64,000 nucleotides of DNA from Cryptomeria japonica (taxonomy: Eukaryota; Streptophyta; Pinopsida; Cupressales; Cupressaceae), in contig NC_081405.1 in assembly GCF_030272615.1 (NCBI RefSeq), forward strand, positions 25,119,272-25,183,271. Reading direction: 5' to 3'. Shown here piece by piece: positions 10,308 through 22,892 of the stretch; positions within the stretch are counted from its first letter, which is position 1, and each line of letters begins with the position of its first letter. The position numbers and the translations under genes are program-made. Under the pieces are notes generated by a model. It had not been told where the DNA came from. It searched no databases and saw only the letters and a program-made list of their open reading frames with translations.

Positions 10308-13065
10308 ATGTCAAAAAAATCCCTAGTGCAACTCTGGATAGGAGATCTATGAGAATAAGCACTATTACCAACACAGACATTAGATTTGGTAGCATGATCA
10401 TCGGTTATAAGGTAACTTAGTCAAACTGATAAAATTTTGTTCTAGCTCCTACATTTTCACAGCTTATAAGATGATGAGAGAAAATGAGATATTGGATCTA
10501 TGTGGTTGGATGTTAGATGAATTATTAATAAACCTAGGAAAGATTAAAGGTGAAAAGAAAGGGACTTTCCGGTATGGCAACTTAATTATGTGCTTAATGT
10601 TATTTTTCATGAATGACACTCCTAGTTTGGGGAAGAGACAATGGGCATTTGATATCCTGATAGGGAGACAATTGAAACAATCAATTGCTACATAAGGTAG
10701 TCAAAGAGATGACAAAGTATGGGGATATTTTAAGGGATTCCAGAAGGCTATGAAATCTAGGGAAAGGGTTTTTAAGCATATTGTTGAGAAATACTCAACT
10801 GATATATGCGTCATGGTGAAGAAAGATTAAACACTCATGGAAGCAGTCAAGCCCCAAAAGATCTGGATTGAGGAAATGGGATATGAAGTTGATGGACAGA
10901 TCCTTGATGCTTATGCAAAGATGTTGGTTGATGCACCTGTTGATGAGGCTGAGAATCCATGTGGTACTACAAAGCAGAAGACACAAGAGTTTGAAACAAA
11001 GTTCAACCGGAAGAAGAGAGAGAAGTAGGAAGGAAAGGCAAGCAAGTTTGTAGAAAAGGTTTCACAAGACATCAAAGCATTGATTGATGATGTTCTGAAG
11101 AAAGGTAGGAAGAGGAAAGAACCATAAGTGTCCATTGATTCTATCACAAAAGAGTTTACATTTGAAGAGATACACCCCTAGCATTCAAAAGGGTTATAAG
11201 GAATAAAATAGAGGAAACCAAGGTACAAGCTAAAAAACAACCGGTCATGAAAGTTACATTCAAGTTACCGACACAGAAGCTAGCACCAAAAGTAACAACT
11301 TCAGCTCCATCCGGTACTGCAAAAAGGAAGAAGAATAATGACATTGATCTAGAAATTCAATCTGGTAATGTAACTATCATTCCACCAAAAACTTGTGTAG
11401 AGTTATTAGATGAAATAACTAAAGATGGCATGTTAAAGAATGTACAAGTTCACTATGATCATTTAGAGAATGATGAACAAAGAGAGGTAGAGGAAGCAAT
11501 ATTATTATATTTGGATATTTATAAGAAATCCTTGATAGAAATTGAAGATCAAATATTGACAGAATTGTATGATATGTTAGATGCTAGGAGACTATCAGCA
11601 ATGCAAGAAGACAAACACATAAAAATTCAAGAGTTGTTATATGTTTGTGTTTCTATTACTCCAAAAGAAATGGATAGGACACTTGAGGTGGCAGATAGGA
11701 AAGTCTTTAACAACAAACATAGAATAACCAATCTTATGCTACGAAGGGTAAATGAGATAATAAAGGAGACCCACAAGGTATGGGTTAAGTTCTTTGAAGA
11801 GAACTGAGGTTTCTTTACTTCACCGGAATCAAAGATAGACACTGCAGACACCCTAGTTGAAGGAAAAGGAAAGGGTATTATGGGTACTTCACCCTCAATT
11901 TTGAAAAACATTAAGATAGTCAAAATTAAGCCCCCGATAAATACAATTGTATAGGCAAATGTTGAGATACCGGCAAATACAGAAAGTGAAAAGGTTGATA
12001 ATGTACATGATACTAATGTTAAGGATAATAGTCCTCTGGATACAAATGTACAGGTTGAGGTTATATTCCTACAAAAAACCCATAGTTACAAAGCCTGCAC
12101 CAAGTGGCAAAGCCACTAGTATAAGTGAGAAATCTATAAAGGATAAATCATCAGAGCAGAAGAAAACGGAATCCAGCAGGGAACCGGTAGTAGGTTCATC
12201 ATAAGAGATGAGTCCTACTGAACTCATATTGATGGATGCATAGAAATTGATGAAGGAGGGATCTATGGATAAAGGGATTATTGATCAGTCTATCACTATT
12301 TTACATATACTAGTCCCAAAGTGCAAGATTGACACGGAAGCGAGCCCATTTGGAAAGCTTAAGACAATTACAGAGCACATTTCAAAGGATTTTTAATCCT
12401 TGCAGCAAATTTTAAACCGGCAAGCACTAGAGAGGTTCACACAGGCTAAAAGAGCTGCATTTGATCAGGTGATTGAATATGAGAAGAAGAAGATTGATGA
12501 AAAGTTGAAACTGATAGACAATTCTTTAAAGAAGTGTACCAATATTTACAAGGTATGTTGTAACATAGATGTACTCACAGTTAATGTGGATAAGAAGATT
12601 AAGGAATTTTAGGAGAAAAATGCAAGTACAGCTAATTCTTTTGATGGATTGAATTCATTGACTACATCAATTGATGTTCAGATTTTGGTTTTGGAAGCCC
12701 AAATTTTTGTTCTTGAGAAAGAAAAAGACAAAATCATAAGAAGAGCCAGAAGTCTTAGAGGCTTGGTAAGTCCCCAGTTGGATTCACTTGGTGTACATAA
12801 GAAGGAGTGTATGGATATGGTTGGAAATCCCACACCAGCAAAGTTAAGGGAGAAAGAGTCATTTGCTCATATACTAAATGGACTTGTATCTATTTCCGAC
12901 ACTTTCGAATTTGGTTGGGATACTTATCTTGAGCTATTGGAGAAGGCATATCTAGAAATTTTCAAATTTGTTAAACTCCAGTAAGATACTTTTGGGATAC
13001 TCATTGTATAGTTTTTGGATCTTTTGGCATTCTTTTTGAAATTTTGATGGCATTGATGTCAAAGG
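10308..13065 (+). pseudogene. D1 non-pol ORF remnant, unknown function
   Basis: A broken plus-strand reading frame occupies the region between C and D1's 3' end. Pieces are at 10471-10695, 10837-11028, 11247-11807 (186 aa, other frame), 11947-12204, 12400-12612 and 12649-12984; most share one frame, separated by stops and about two shifts. Segments include WMLDELLINLGKIKGEKKG, a Lys/Glu-rich middle, and coiled-coil-like helices near the end. No gag, protease, integrase, RT or RNase H motif is seen. Lying just upstream of the purine tract and 3' LTR, it occupies the place of a third ORF after pol or of cargo in a non-autonomous element. I do not recognise the family. Confidence 0.6.
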
Positions 13066-13211
13066 GGGAGTGATATAGATGTGAAAAAGAAAAAAAAGGA
13101 GTCGTATACATTAGGGGGAGATATGGAGATATGTTGATATAGAAGTATGTGTGTGTGTGTGTGTGAAAAGTGGACCTCTATCTGTATCTGGAATACACAA
13201 CACTTCAATCA
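13066..13211 (+). other. D1 3' UTR part, purine tracts and (GT)n
   Basis: It contains AAAGGGGGAG near 13069 and TTAGGGGGAGA near 13111, purine tracts like those in the C 3' UTR, and a (TG)9 microsatellite at 13148-13165. It is continuous with 20171-20290 once element L is removed. Confidence 0.6.
13148..13165 (+). repeat. (TG)9 microsatellite
   Basis: Perfect dinucleotide tract directly visible. Confidence 0.95.
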
Positions 13212-14305
13212 AGTCATTATATGCATAGTTAGACAGATATAAACATGAATATGAAAACCATAACAAATCAACCCATTGCCTTCTAAAAGATGCGAGTATA
13301 AGATTGCTCTCAGATTTGTATAAGCAATCCAGTGACTAGACAACACCAAGATGGAGGATTTTAATCTATATGAGCATTATATTAATGCTAGATGGATGCA
13401 AGATTAATCTAACAAGATTTAAGCAATAAATGAGATAAATGATCTAAATATGTATGCAATATTCTCAATGAACCTAGAGCAAAAATTGTATAATAACAAT
13501 ATATTCTCCAGGATCTTTTTTGAATGAGAGATGAAGGCCTGGATTTATAGAAAATTCAGAAAGAAACCAATGGCTGAGATCAAATGATGATGAGCGGTCA
13601 AGATTTTCCAAGAGGAAGCACAATCTAGGTGAATTGATGTGATTGGATGCTTTTCTCAGTTTTAAAGGAAATTGAACTAAAATCAAGAAAAAATCAAGAA
13701 AAAAACTGATTTAAAGGAAATTGAACTAAAATTAAGATAAAATCAGGAAAAAACTTATTTATTATCTATTTCATTCAATTTTAATATTTAATTGTTTTAA
13801 TTTCTTTCTTTGAGATTATCTATCAATTTTTAATTTGTTTTTCAAGATTATCTCCAATTGATTTCTTTTCTCAATTTTTAATTCTTTTTTGTCAATTAAT
13901 TCCTTTTTTGATTTATTTCCTTTTTTGAAGATTTGTCTTCATAATTTCCAATTCCTCTTTCTTGATTTGTTTCCTTTTTTGAAGATTTGTGGCAAATTGA
14001 TTTATTTAATTAAATTAATTCCTCTTTTTGATGATTTAATGGCAAATTGATTTATTTAATTAAATATGCTAGGATATTTAATTAAAATAAATAAGATAAT
14101 TATTTAAAATGATTTACTTGGAATGATTTAATTAATTAAATAAATATTTAATTAATATTGGTTGATTAATTTTGCCATGTGACATTTGATGATTAAAGAA
14201 TTAATTGTGTGCTCAAGATTTATTTAATTGCCTTTGGTTAGGACCTTGGTGATGTTGTCGAGATTAGGGGCTCATGGTTTAGATGACCATTTTTAGGGTA
14301 TTACA
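13212..14305 (-). repeat. L 3' LTR (left copy)
   Basis: 1094 bp, near-identical to 19090-20170 apart from small indels and scattered substitutions. The plus strand ends GGGTATTACA. It is rich in AATTAATTAAA words in its U3-like part (13740-14170), with a sense CTATAAATCC box near 13540-13550. The plus-strand start is shared with the right copy from AGTCATT, and exact termini are uncertain. Confidence 0.82.
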
Positions 14306-14374
14306 TTTCCCCTCTTTGAATTAATGTGCGAGCAGTGCGTTGGTTCGCAGAAAATTTGATGTCTGGGAGATACC

Positions 14375-14906
14375 AGTTCTGAACTTGATTGATCACGAAC
14401 TAGATGAAAAGTGAGGTGTTTAGCTTGTTTCGAAGTGACAAAGCTAAATGAAGTCTGATTAAAGTGATACCGTTCCCGAACCTGATTGAACTAGGAACAA
14501 TAGAAAACAAAAGATACAAAACTTAAACTTGATTGATCAAGAAGCAGATCTTACTAATCTAGAACTTGATTGATCTAGACACAGTGAGTGATGATAAAAA
14601 TCAATCTTGAACTTGATTGATCAAGATATGATGAAGATAATTGTCCAGCTTGATCCAAAGCGACGAATACTGAACACCTGCTTAGATTAAGTGTGATCGA
14701 AGATACTCTTTAAACCCTTGATTGAGTTTAAATAAATAATCAGCTTGATGAAAAGCGATGAAACTGATTACCGTTAAGAAATTGATTCAGACAAAAGACA
14801 AATATCAGCTTGATATGAAGCGATGAAACTGATATGCCCCTAGCGATTTATTTGATTCAGATGATTGAGAAATCTCAACTTGATATAAAGAGATGAAGTT
14901 GAGATT
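14375..14906. repeat. Array of short hairpins with shared loops, variable stems
   Basis: At least nine short inverted repeats occur here. Stems (arms): 14375-14379/14397-14401; 14419-14426/14441-14448; 14472-14476/14494-14498; 14558-14562/14575-14579; 14604-14609/14622-14627; 14709-14715/14726-14732; 14737-14743/14764-14770; 14802-14808/14829-14835; 14871-14879/14898-14906. Loops fall in two classes, AACTTGATTGAT and CTTGATNNNAAGCGATGAA. Stem sequences differ from hairpin to hairpin, yet the two arms of each match. It sits just inside the 3' LTR of L in its sense orientation. Function is unknown. Confidence 0.7.
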
Positions 14907-15164
14907 CCCCTAGCGATGAGGTCTTATTTGATTGATTTTCTTTAGTTGAGAAAGATTTTTTTTGCTCGACTTTCGATGAAGATTTCAAAATTTTCTCGAC
15001 ATTCGAAGAATGTGAGATCATAAGGTCACGAGTATGCCCCCTCGGGAGCGAAATCGAAAAATAGCGAGGGTACATAATGATAGGCAATTTCTTTAGCGAT
15101 GATAAGTTGTTCTAAGCATAAATTGATTCAGAGGAATTTTTGAAAATGTTGCGTTGATTGATAA

Positions 15165-15264
15165 GAAATTGAGCGCAAAGTTGATTTGTAGAAATTAAAT
15201 TGAGATTCAGCATTGAAATTGAGTGCAAAGTTGATTTGTAAAAATTAAATTGAGATTCAGCATT
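15165..15264. repeat. Tandem repeat, period 50 bp, two copies
   Basis: Two copies beginning GAAATTGAGYGCAAAG at 15165 and 15215, followed by a partial third near 15272. They differ at only a couple of positions. Part of the L interior. Confidence 0.85.
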
Positions 15265-15299
15265 GATTAACAAGAAATTGAGCACAATTAGAAGAGAGA

Positions 15300-16650
15300 A
15301 TGAGAAGTTGATGAAAGTGCTAAGTGGTCAACGTCATGAAATTGACTAGCAAGATGAGCTTGAATTGACATCAGATTTCGATTTCGATCTCGAAAAATGG
15401 ACTCAGGACAGCCGATTTACGAGCTCTTGATTTGATTTCATCGTACTTGTGTTGATTGATTATAAGATGTTGTTTTATATGCTTTATTCTATATGTATGC
15501 ATATCTTTTTAGTATAGATGAATGAATGCAAATGGAATATGGGTGTTTATTTTTGTTTCTTTTATGCAAATAAATGAATGTGAATGAGTAATGAGTAATG
15601 AATAATGCATTTTTTTCATTTTTCTATGCAATAAGATGAATGCAAATGAGTAATGAAATGTATGAATCTATATAAAATGCTTATGTATGCAGCTAACATC
15701 TCAATACACAAGTACTCGATCAGAGAAATGATGAAAAGAGACCACTTAGCTAAGAAATGATGAAGCTTCCAACTCTCATTCAAAAGATACAGAGATTAGT
15801 GTTACCATACTAAAATCACTCTAAATTCACAAGATGCAGAATGAAATGCAAAATGAGATGCAACCGAAACCTAGTCACTGGATTTTGAAAAGCTTAATTG
15901 TCATCATGGAGCATTTTACAACCACAACAGGCAGATTAGAGTTCCTTGCTTTTCATGTGTAATATTAATTTTCTTGTCTGCATTGACCCTTTTTTCATTC
16001 ATATCCTTGGGTAGATTTCGCAGGGACTTGGATTGCACAATAAATAAATTCCCTCAAAACAAACAAAGAAATGATGGGAACCTCCCTCTAGAATTCAAAT
16101 AAGCGGAGTCAAGGTATGTGAGACGATTTCACCTTGATGTGAAGGCTCTTATCATAGACACCCAGCTAATTTAGATGTTTCTAGATCATTGGGATCATTC
16201 CTTCAAGCAGAAAACAAAGAAGATATTATGCCCCCAATCCTTGCTCCTCTTAGTCAAGATAGACTTCCTTGAGTTACTCAGAAGGATAATAATCGAAAAC
16301 CAATATAAAAGACAACACAAAGAAAATTTTCATTCATAGCTCAAACTGTTTAGTGATTGTTTTCAGTCTTTATTGTTTTGCTTCTTAACTCAGTGATAAA
16401 ACTCTTCAGTAGTCAAGAGACAGGTAACTGACTCAGAGTGGACAACCAGGTTTCACTGATGTAAGGTTGACTTGGTTGATACTCCTTAAGACATGTAATG
16501 CACTCTTGTTGATTAACCTAAGACTAGGACAATGATCGGTTTCAATCCATGAGGGTTCCAACGAACCAGGATGTCATGAAAGTGACCAAAAGATATGTAC
16601 AAGCAAAAGCAAAGATGCATGAAAGCGGGAATGCCAACATTTCGTTGATA
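15300..16650. other. L interior, no gene seen
   Basis: AT-rich noncoding sequence with frequent ATGAATG words around 15510-15660. No supported reading frame or RNA gene was found. Confidence 0.6.
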
Positions 16651-16819
16651 GATGGAGTGCTTGAGTACAAGAGGTGCCTATTTGCCAAGTTTTCACTTGC
16701 TTGGTAGAGATTCATATTTTTTTTTTACCAAGGTGTCTGTTTACGAGGTTTTCACCAAGGCATTTTCTCTCTTTTTTCCTTTTTTTTCTGTTTTTCTTTT
16801 TCTTTTTTTTCTTTTTTTG

Positions 16820-17000
16820 AATTTCTTCAGGACTTTTTCTGATTTTTATGATTTCTTCAAGACTTTTTCTGATTTTTAGAATTTTTTTTAGGACTTTTTC
16901 TGATTTTTAGTATTTTTTTGAGACTTTTACTGATTTTATTTTATTTTCTTATTTTTCTGATTTCTTCAAGACTTTTTCTGATTTTTTATGATTTTTTAAT
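16820..17000. repeat. T-rich minisatellite, about 30-bp unit
   Basis: Five imperfect copies of GGACTTTTTCTGATTTTTA-type units with a spacer TGATTTCTTCAA, inside a strongly T-biased tract that begins near 16715. On the minus (sense) strand of L this is a polyA-like block. Reading frames crossing it are low-complexity artefacts. Confidence 0.75.
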
Positions 17001-18510
17001 GTTTGCCCCTAGTATCTAGTAAGGCAAAAGGGATTTTGAGTACATGAATGAATAAGTGAATGATGGTGGACGCTTTCATGGACTATCTCACAATGTTAAT
17101 CCAAGCACAGGATCCAGATATAGCAATGTAAAGCAAGGATATAGAATAACGAAGCAATGATATAGCGTAACGAAGCCATATGGTCCAAAGAAGTGGCCAT
17201 GTCAAGAGGTTTGTGGAAAGCATGTTTTTGCATTTTGTCCATAGTGTTGATCAAGATCAAGGAATAGATCTGGATAGGGGACAAATAGGATAATCAAGAT
17301 CAAAGGGGAGTAATGAAGGATGTAAGAAAGCAATGTATAGGAGCTAAAGGGTCTGGATCAAGTGCAATAGATAGGACACATGAAGTCTGCAAGGATCCTT
17401 AACCTTGTCAAGATCAAAGGTGGAAAAGGGATATGAATGTAGACAAAGCGAATGAGGGATAATGGAGGATGAAGGATAATAGATGAATAAACATGGATGG
17501 AACTTGCCCCCAGTGTAAAGTGCAAAAGGATAATGGATTACGCATGATGCATGTTTGCTAGGTTTTAATCATGGTACTTGCCCAAGGCGCCACAAGAAGT
17601 GGTTTTCACACAAGGACGAATTTATTTCTCTTTACTTATTTTTTCTAATTTTTTTTCTTTTTCATCATTTTTTTTCCTTTTTTGAAAGATATTGGAGGCA
17701 TGATAGGGGATGGAAGAAGGACCCCATCATCTTGCTTCTTTGGATGCTACCCTTAGTTGCAATAGACCATGGCTATGAAGGTGTGCTCAAAGATGTTGGC
17801 AAGATAATGAAATGAAACTAGGCCAAGGATTTATGCAAAGGATTGGATAAGAGGGATGGAAGGGTGAAAAAGAGGTGTTAGATAATGGATGAGATGTTGG
17901 AAGAATTGTGTATGGCTAGATGGAAATGCTGGAAAGATCAACATTGGCACATGCCTTGAGGGATGGTGGACATATGGAAGAGAAGTGAATCTCATATTTG
18001 AGATTTGGATGAAGGAATGGTTACAGATTTTAGGGCATAAGAACCCAAAATGGATGAAGGAGGTGATGGAGGAATAGACTTGGAAGGTTTGGATGGAGGA
18101 ACAACAATTTTGGATGCCAATTTTGATTTTTCTTTAGACTTTTGTGCTTCAAGCAGCCGCTTAGGGATCCACATGGTTTTTAATTTTTCATGCTTTTGTA
18201 GTTCCTTAGAGTGCATTGCCTATACAAGTGCCTTCGGAACCCATATAAATTTTGACTTTTCTTCTTTCTTTGTGGGAATTTATGGCGTTTTGTATTTTTC
18301 TTTTTCTTTTTGGATCATATTTTTCTTTGTTTTAACATGTCGATGAGATGGGACATGTTGATCCTTGAATACATGTGGATTGCTTGATTTATGAATTTTA
18401 TGCTTGGCATCCAAATTGCTTGGAGGGAGAAAAGAATGTTTGGATGGATAGGAATGATATGAAGGTATTTTATATGGATGGAAGGTACTTGAAGATGTGT
18501 GCCTTTGTTG
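17001..18510. other. L interior, no gene seen
   Basis: Repetitive G/A-rich plus-strand sequence (GGATGAAGGA, GGATAATGGA words). It contains a phrase near 17575-17615 whose reverse complement (GAAAACCACTT...GTGGC, then AAGTACC) recurs in diverged form at 25376-25428, linking L to the T1 region. No convincing coding segment. Confidence 0.5.
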
Positions 18511-18513
18511 ATC

Positions 18514-19067
18514 CTACATAAGGGATGGAGGGATATAGGGACCTAGAATAGATGGAAGAGGTGAAGGGGAAGGCATGTATTTGGATTTAACTGGAGAAAT
18601 GTAGGATTTATGAGAGATGCCAACATCTTGAGAGTGAGAAATGTAGCCAATATAATCAAGATTTTCTTTTATAGCAGGGGGTTCTAATATACCTTGTTCA
18701 TGAATGTCTAACCCTTTTCTTTGATAATGCATGCTTTGAAAGATCTTTTTAACAAAGGGTTTCTTCTTACTTTTAATGCTAGAGGCAAGTCCATTATGAG
18801 GTGGAGGTGGCTTGCAAGGTATGATAGGATCATGAAGTGAACATGGAGTATTATGACAAGGGGATAAGGGATACTTTGATCTTGACATGGAAGAGGACCA
18901 TTGGATAGAGTAGGAAGGGTGTTTGACTCTTCATTTTGAATAAGATCATTTAAAAAGGTGGAAGAGGCATCATGATCCTGCTTAGGAAGTGGATTAGGAA
19001 TGGGATTTGGAAGGATGCTTTGATGTTGAGATGGAAGGGGGTCATCTTGGAATAAATAGAAAGGCAT
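18514..19067 (-). pseudogene. L Pro/Ser-rich open frames, unknown
   Basis: Two overlapping minus-strand frames (18514-18888, 124 aa; 18708-19067, 119 aa) lie just inside the sense 5' LTR, where gag would normally sit. They are rich in Pro, Ser, His and Leu (for example PPPPHNGLASS and LPNPIPNPLPKQ) and have no zinc knuckle or capsid motif. Either could be a degenerate leader or gag-like ORF; coding status is doubtful. Confidence 0.35.
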
Positions 19068-19089
19068 AAGGGGATCATCATGGGATTCT

Positions 19090-20170
19090 AGTCATTACAT
19101 GCATGGTTAGACAAATATAAACATGAATATGAAAACCATAACAAATCAACCCATTGCCTTCTAAAAGATGCGAGTATAAGATTGCTCTCAGATTTGTATA
19201 AGCAATCCAGTGACTAGACAACACCAAGACGAAAGATTTTAATCTATATGAGCATGATATTAATGCTAGATGGATGCAAGATTAATCTAACAATATTTAA
19301 GCAATAAATGAGATAAATGATCTAAATATGTATGCAATATTCTCAATGAACCTAGAGCAAAAACAGTATAATAACACTATATTCTCCAGGATCTTTTTTG
19401 AATGAGAGATGAAGGCCTAAATTTATAGAAAATTCAGAAAGAACCAAAGGCTGAGATCAAATGATGATGAGTGGTCAAGATTTTCCAAGAGGAAGCACAA
19501 TCCAAGTGAATTGATGTGATTGGATGCTTTTCTCAGTTTTAAAGGAAATTGAACTAAAATCAAGATAAAACTGATTTAAATGAAATTGAACTAAAACTAA
19601 GATAAAATCAGGAAAAAACTGATTTATTGTCTATTTCATTCAATTTTAATATTTAATTGTTTTAATTTCTTTCTTTGAGATTATCTATCAATTTTTAATT
19701 TGTTTTTCAAAATTATCTCCAATTGATTTCTTTTCTCAAATTTTAATTCTTTTTTGTCAATTAATTCCTTTTTTTATTTGTTTCCTTTTTTGAATATTTG
19801 TCTTCATAATTTCCAATTCCTCTTTCTTGATTTGTTTCCTTTTTTGAAGATTTGTGGCAAATTGATTTATTTAATTAAATTAATTCCTCTTTTTGATGAT
19901 TTAATGGCAAATTGATTTATTTAATTAAATATGCTAGGATATTTAATTAAAATAAATAAGATAATTATTTAAAATGATTTACTTGGAATGATTTAATTAA
20001 TTAAATAAATATTTAATTAATATTGGTTGATTAATTTTGCCATGTGACATTTGATGATTAAAGAATTAATTGTGTGCTCAAGATTTAATTAATTGCCTTT
20101 AGTTAGGACCTTGGTGACGTTGTCGAAATTAGGGGCTCATGGTTTAGATGACCATTTTTAGGGTATTACA
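19090..20170 (-). repeat. L 5' LTR (right copy)
   Basis: 1081 bp, matching 13212-14305 almost base for base, including the terminal GGGTATTACA at 20161-20170. The sequence following (from GTATGGAGTATT) is D1 tail. Confidence 0.82.
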
Positions 20171-20290
20171 GTATGGAGTATTTTGTATTGATGAATATTC
20201 AGCTCAGGGGGAGCAGGTAGGATGAAATGGACAGATGAAACCATGACCATTTTTCACATGAGTGCTTCCATCAATGCCAAAGGGGGGGAT
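20171..20290 (+). other. D1 3' UTR end and polypurine tract
   Basis: Continuation of D1 after L. It includes CAGGGGGAGCAGG near 20206 and ends with AAAGGGGGGGAT directly before the LTR start at 20291, the position of a polypurine tract. Confidence 0.75.
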
Positions 20291-20984
20291 TGTTAGCAAT
20301 TGATACTCAATTGGTTGGTTTCACTATGTTTTCATTGATGGAAACATGGTATCTTGTTCTGGCTTCATGTTTTGGTTCACTTGTCTACCGACAGGCACTT
20401 CACAGATACTACACCGACACTGACACGAACACCGACAGGATGAAAGGATTTTGTTGGTTACCAGCAATGCAAGCCAACAAGGTTTAGAATAAGGTTATTG
20501 GTATTGGAGGTCGGCATCTCTTGGATCCGGCATCGACAATTATTTTTTATATTCATGTTATCTAGCTGACATGTATATCGATATTGTAATTATCTTTGTA
20601 AGCCGACATAAGGCATGATAAGTTGTATAGGGTATATAGGTCAGTTGGATTATATCATTTTGATATAGTAATGGTAATGGATATGTGGATGTGATATAAT
20701 GCAAAATATATCACAAAGATCATGTATGTGAGGATATTTATGTAAGGGTTATTCCGATAAAGGGTTTAGGGTTTCAGACTGGAACAAACATAGCTTCACT
20801 AGAACTATATTCTCGCATAGGAGATGCTATCTTTTGCAGTTCAACACTTCTCCAGATTGTAGTCTGGATTTATATGTAGTCAGTGAGACTCCTTTTGTGA
20901 TTGAGCAGTGTGCTCTAGGCTGTAAGCCTTCCTGCAAGTGCAGGCCCCTATAATTTGTAATATCTTTTCATATGGCCAGTGGAT

Positions 20985-22506
20985 TGATAGTTCTGATACT
21001 TAAAGATAAGTATAGATGCCAAGTTGATAAGATGAGAGGGGGGGTGAATCATACAAACTTAATCTTCCATAAAAACATCAGATTCAACCTCGGTAATATA
21101 TACTTCAGTGATATAACCAAAACTATTAAACATGCAAACTCAAAAGCATATAAACATCATAAACCTCATAACACCAGATTTAACATGGAAACCCAAGGGA
21201 AAAACCACTGTAGGATTTTGGACCCACTAAGAAATATACTCTTCTGGAGTATGCTTGGTTAAAAGCAAATTGTGTTAAAGATTACAAACACATTGCTAGA
21301 TGTGACCCGGTTAAGGGATTTCCCTAAGATCTATTAGGATCTTCACCTTGTTAGAAGTGACCTTATTAAAGGATTTCAAACACTCAATCAGAATGTCACC
21401 TTGCTAGAGGGTTTTACAAACAAGACTGTTAAGACCACTCAGTTAAGAGATTTTCTATCACTTCACAAAATAACAGTAATAAAAATCTATCTACAACTTC
21501 ACATCTAAAATGCTAAAGCAGATTCTTATTTGCTCAATACAATCTAGACATAGAACTAATCTTGTCCATCTGTTGGGCTCTATACTCAGTTCTTCAAATA
21601 GTTCTTCAAGCTTTTGTGCTCGGTAATCACTATGTAGCATCCATGTGCATACACTTGCCCGCATACATTGTTTATCAACAGTTCCCTATTTATAAACAAT
21701 TCACCAACCGTTTAATCTCCTTGATCACATTTCCCATGATCAATCATAGCCATCAGATCTTCAAACTTTGTCCAGGTTCAATGTATCCTTCGATCTGAAA
21801 AACATTTTACCCCACCTTGGAACTTGCATACATTTCTTGGAACTTGTGCTAGGGTATTGCGGTTCAATCTAAGCTGTAGATCTTCCTGCCGATTTTCCTT
21901 TGCCATAGATTCTTTAACAAACTTCATTCACGGCATACCAATCATTTAATCATAGCCAGCTCATCAACTTCCTTCATTAAATAATACTTTTAATCATTTA
22001 ATGCATTTTGTTATTACTCGGTTGCAACTCGGTAAATACTAAACTTCACTCGGTAGACATTCTACCTTCATTAACCGATAGCAATAACCTTAGGGTTTAC
22101 TGACTAGGTTCCTTAGGGTTTACCAACTAGGTTCTTTGCTCGGTAACATAGTATAGTATTAACCTTACAATCAGTAACATATGTATGATATCAAAACAAT
22201 CTAAACATCATGATCTCATCATTGTCTAACTCGGTAATAGTTGCCCATTGAATAACTTATTCATCCCCTTATTCATCATATTCTTTCTGTGTCTTTTACC
22301 GACATCTTTATACTCATCAAATCATACTTCTCAAGATATGGCAACATCATACTGAATTAGAAAATTAATTTCTTGACATCAATGACAAAATAATAATATC
22401 AAGACAGTAAACATCCTTAATCAGTTATATCCATAATCATCAACAACCTTCTCAATATCCTTATTGAAATGCCAGCAATCTCTCCTTGTTTGTTATAATG
22501 CCAACA
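20985..22506 (-). repeat. Family-A 3' LTR of A2
   Basis: 1522 bp from TGATAG to CCAACA, same family as 3284-4804. Sense TATA-like box near 21685-21696, U5 motif 21034-21051 and hairpin near 21180-21220. Confidence 0.92.
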
Positions 22507-22892
22507 ATCTCCCCCTTTGGCATTGATGGCAAAACCAATTGATTTGACCTAATTGATTTGAATTGGTGTGATATTCTAAAATGCTGAAATGCTCTCCCCC
22601 TGTCATTAGAATTCTCCCCCATACATTATTCTTCTCCTCTTTTCTTCGATCTTCTCCCCCTTTGACAACAATGCCAAAAAGTAAAGAACTAAAACATAAT
22701 TTCTTCCTGTATGAAGTGATTTCTTGTTGTGATGTATCAACTAAGTCTCAGTCAAAGCATTATGTCTTCCATTCCTGTTCCCTGTATTATTTCCTGCACA
22801 CCTTTAGAAAACATCCTAAAGTGTGTAAATCAACATCAACTCCTAAAAGATATTTTGTAGAGTCATCGAATTGATGCTTTCACCGAACTCGG
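22507..22892 (-). other. A2 3' UTR with several purine tracts
   Basis: Sense purine tracts (plus strand CTCCCCC) lie directly inside the LTR at 22507-22517 and again near 22593, 22612 and 22655, mirroring the repeated tracts in C. No coding. Confidence 0.75.

Larger units (their letters stand above)
13212..20170 (-). mobile_element. L: long non-autonomous LTR element (LARD-like)
   Basis: Two direct repeats of about 1.09 kb (13212-14305 and 19090-20170) enclose a 4.8-kb interior with no recognisable gag, protease, RT, RNase H or integrase. A pyrimidine stretch TTTCCCCTCTTT directly inside the left repeat is the expected minus-strand purine tract, so sense is minus and the LTR starts TGTAATACCC. 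No clear primer site or 5-bp target duplication was found. The interior has a hairpin array, minisatellites and a Pro/Ser-rich frame. It is inserted in the D1 tail. By size it fits large retrotransposon derivatives that depend on other elements' proteins. Confidence 0.75.

Noticed and set aside
14375-14906. CRISPR-like array
   Set aside because: Repeats are inverted pairs with variable stems, irregular spacing and no uniform spacers; the context is a plant LTR element.
16652-16879. Phe-rich plus-strand frame
   Set aside because: Translation of a T-rich minisatellite in L.
13202-20176. Target duplication of L
   Set aside because: Bases left of 13212 and right of 20170 (GTATG) do not match, and LTR ends are not fixed to the base.
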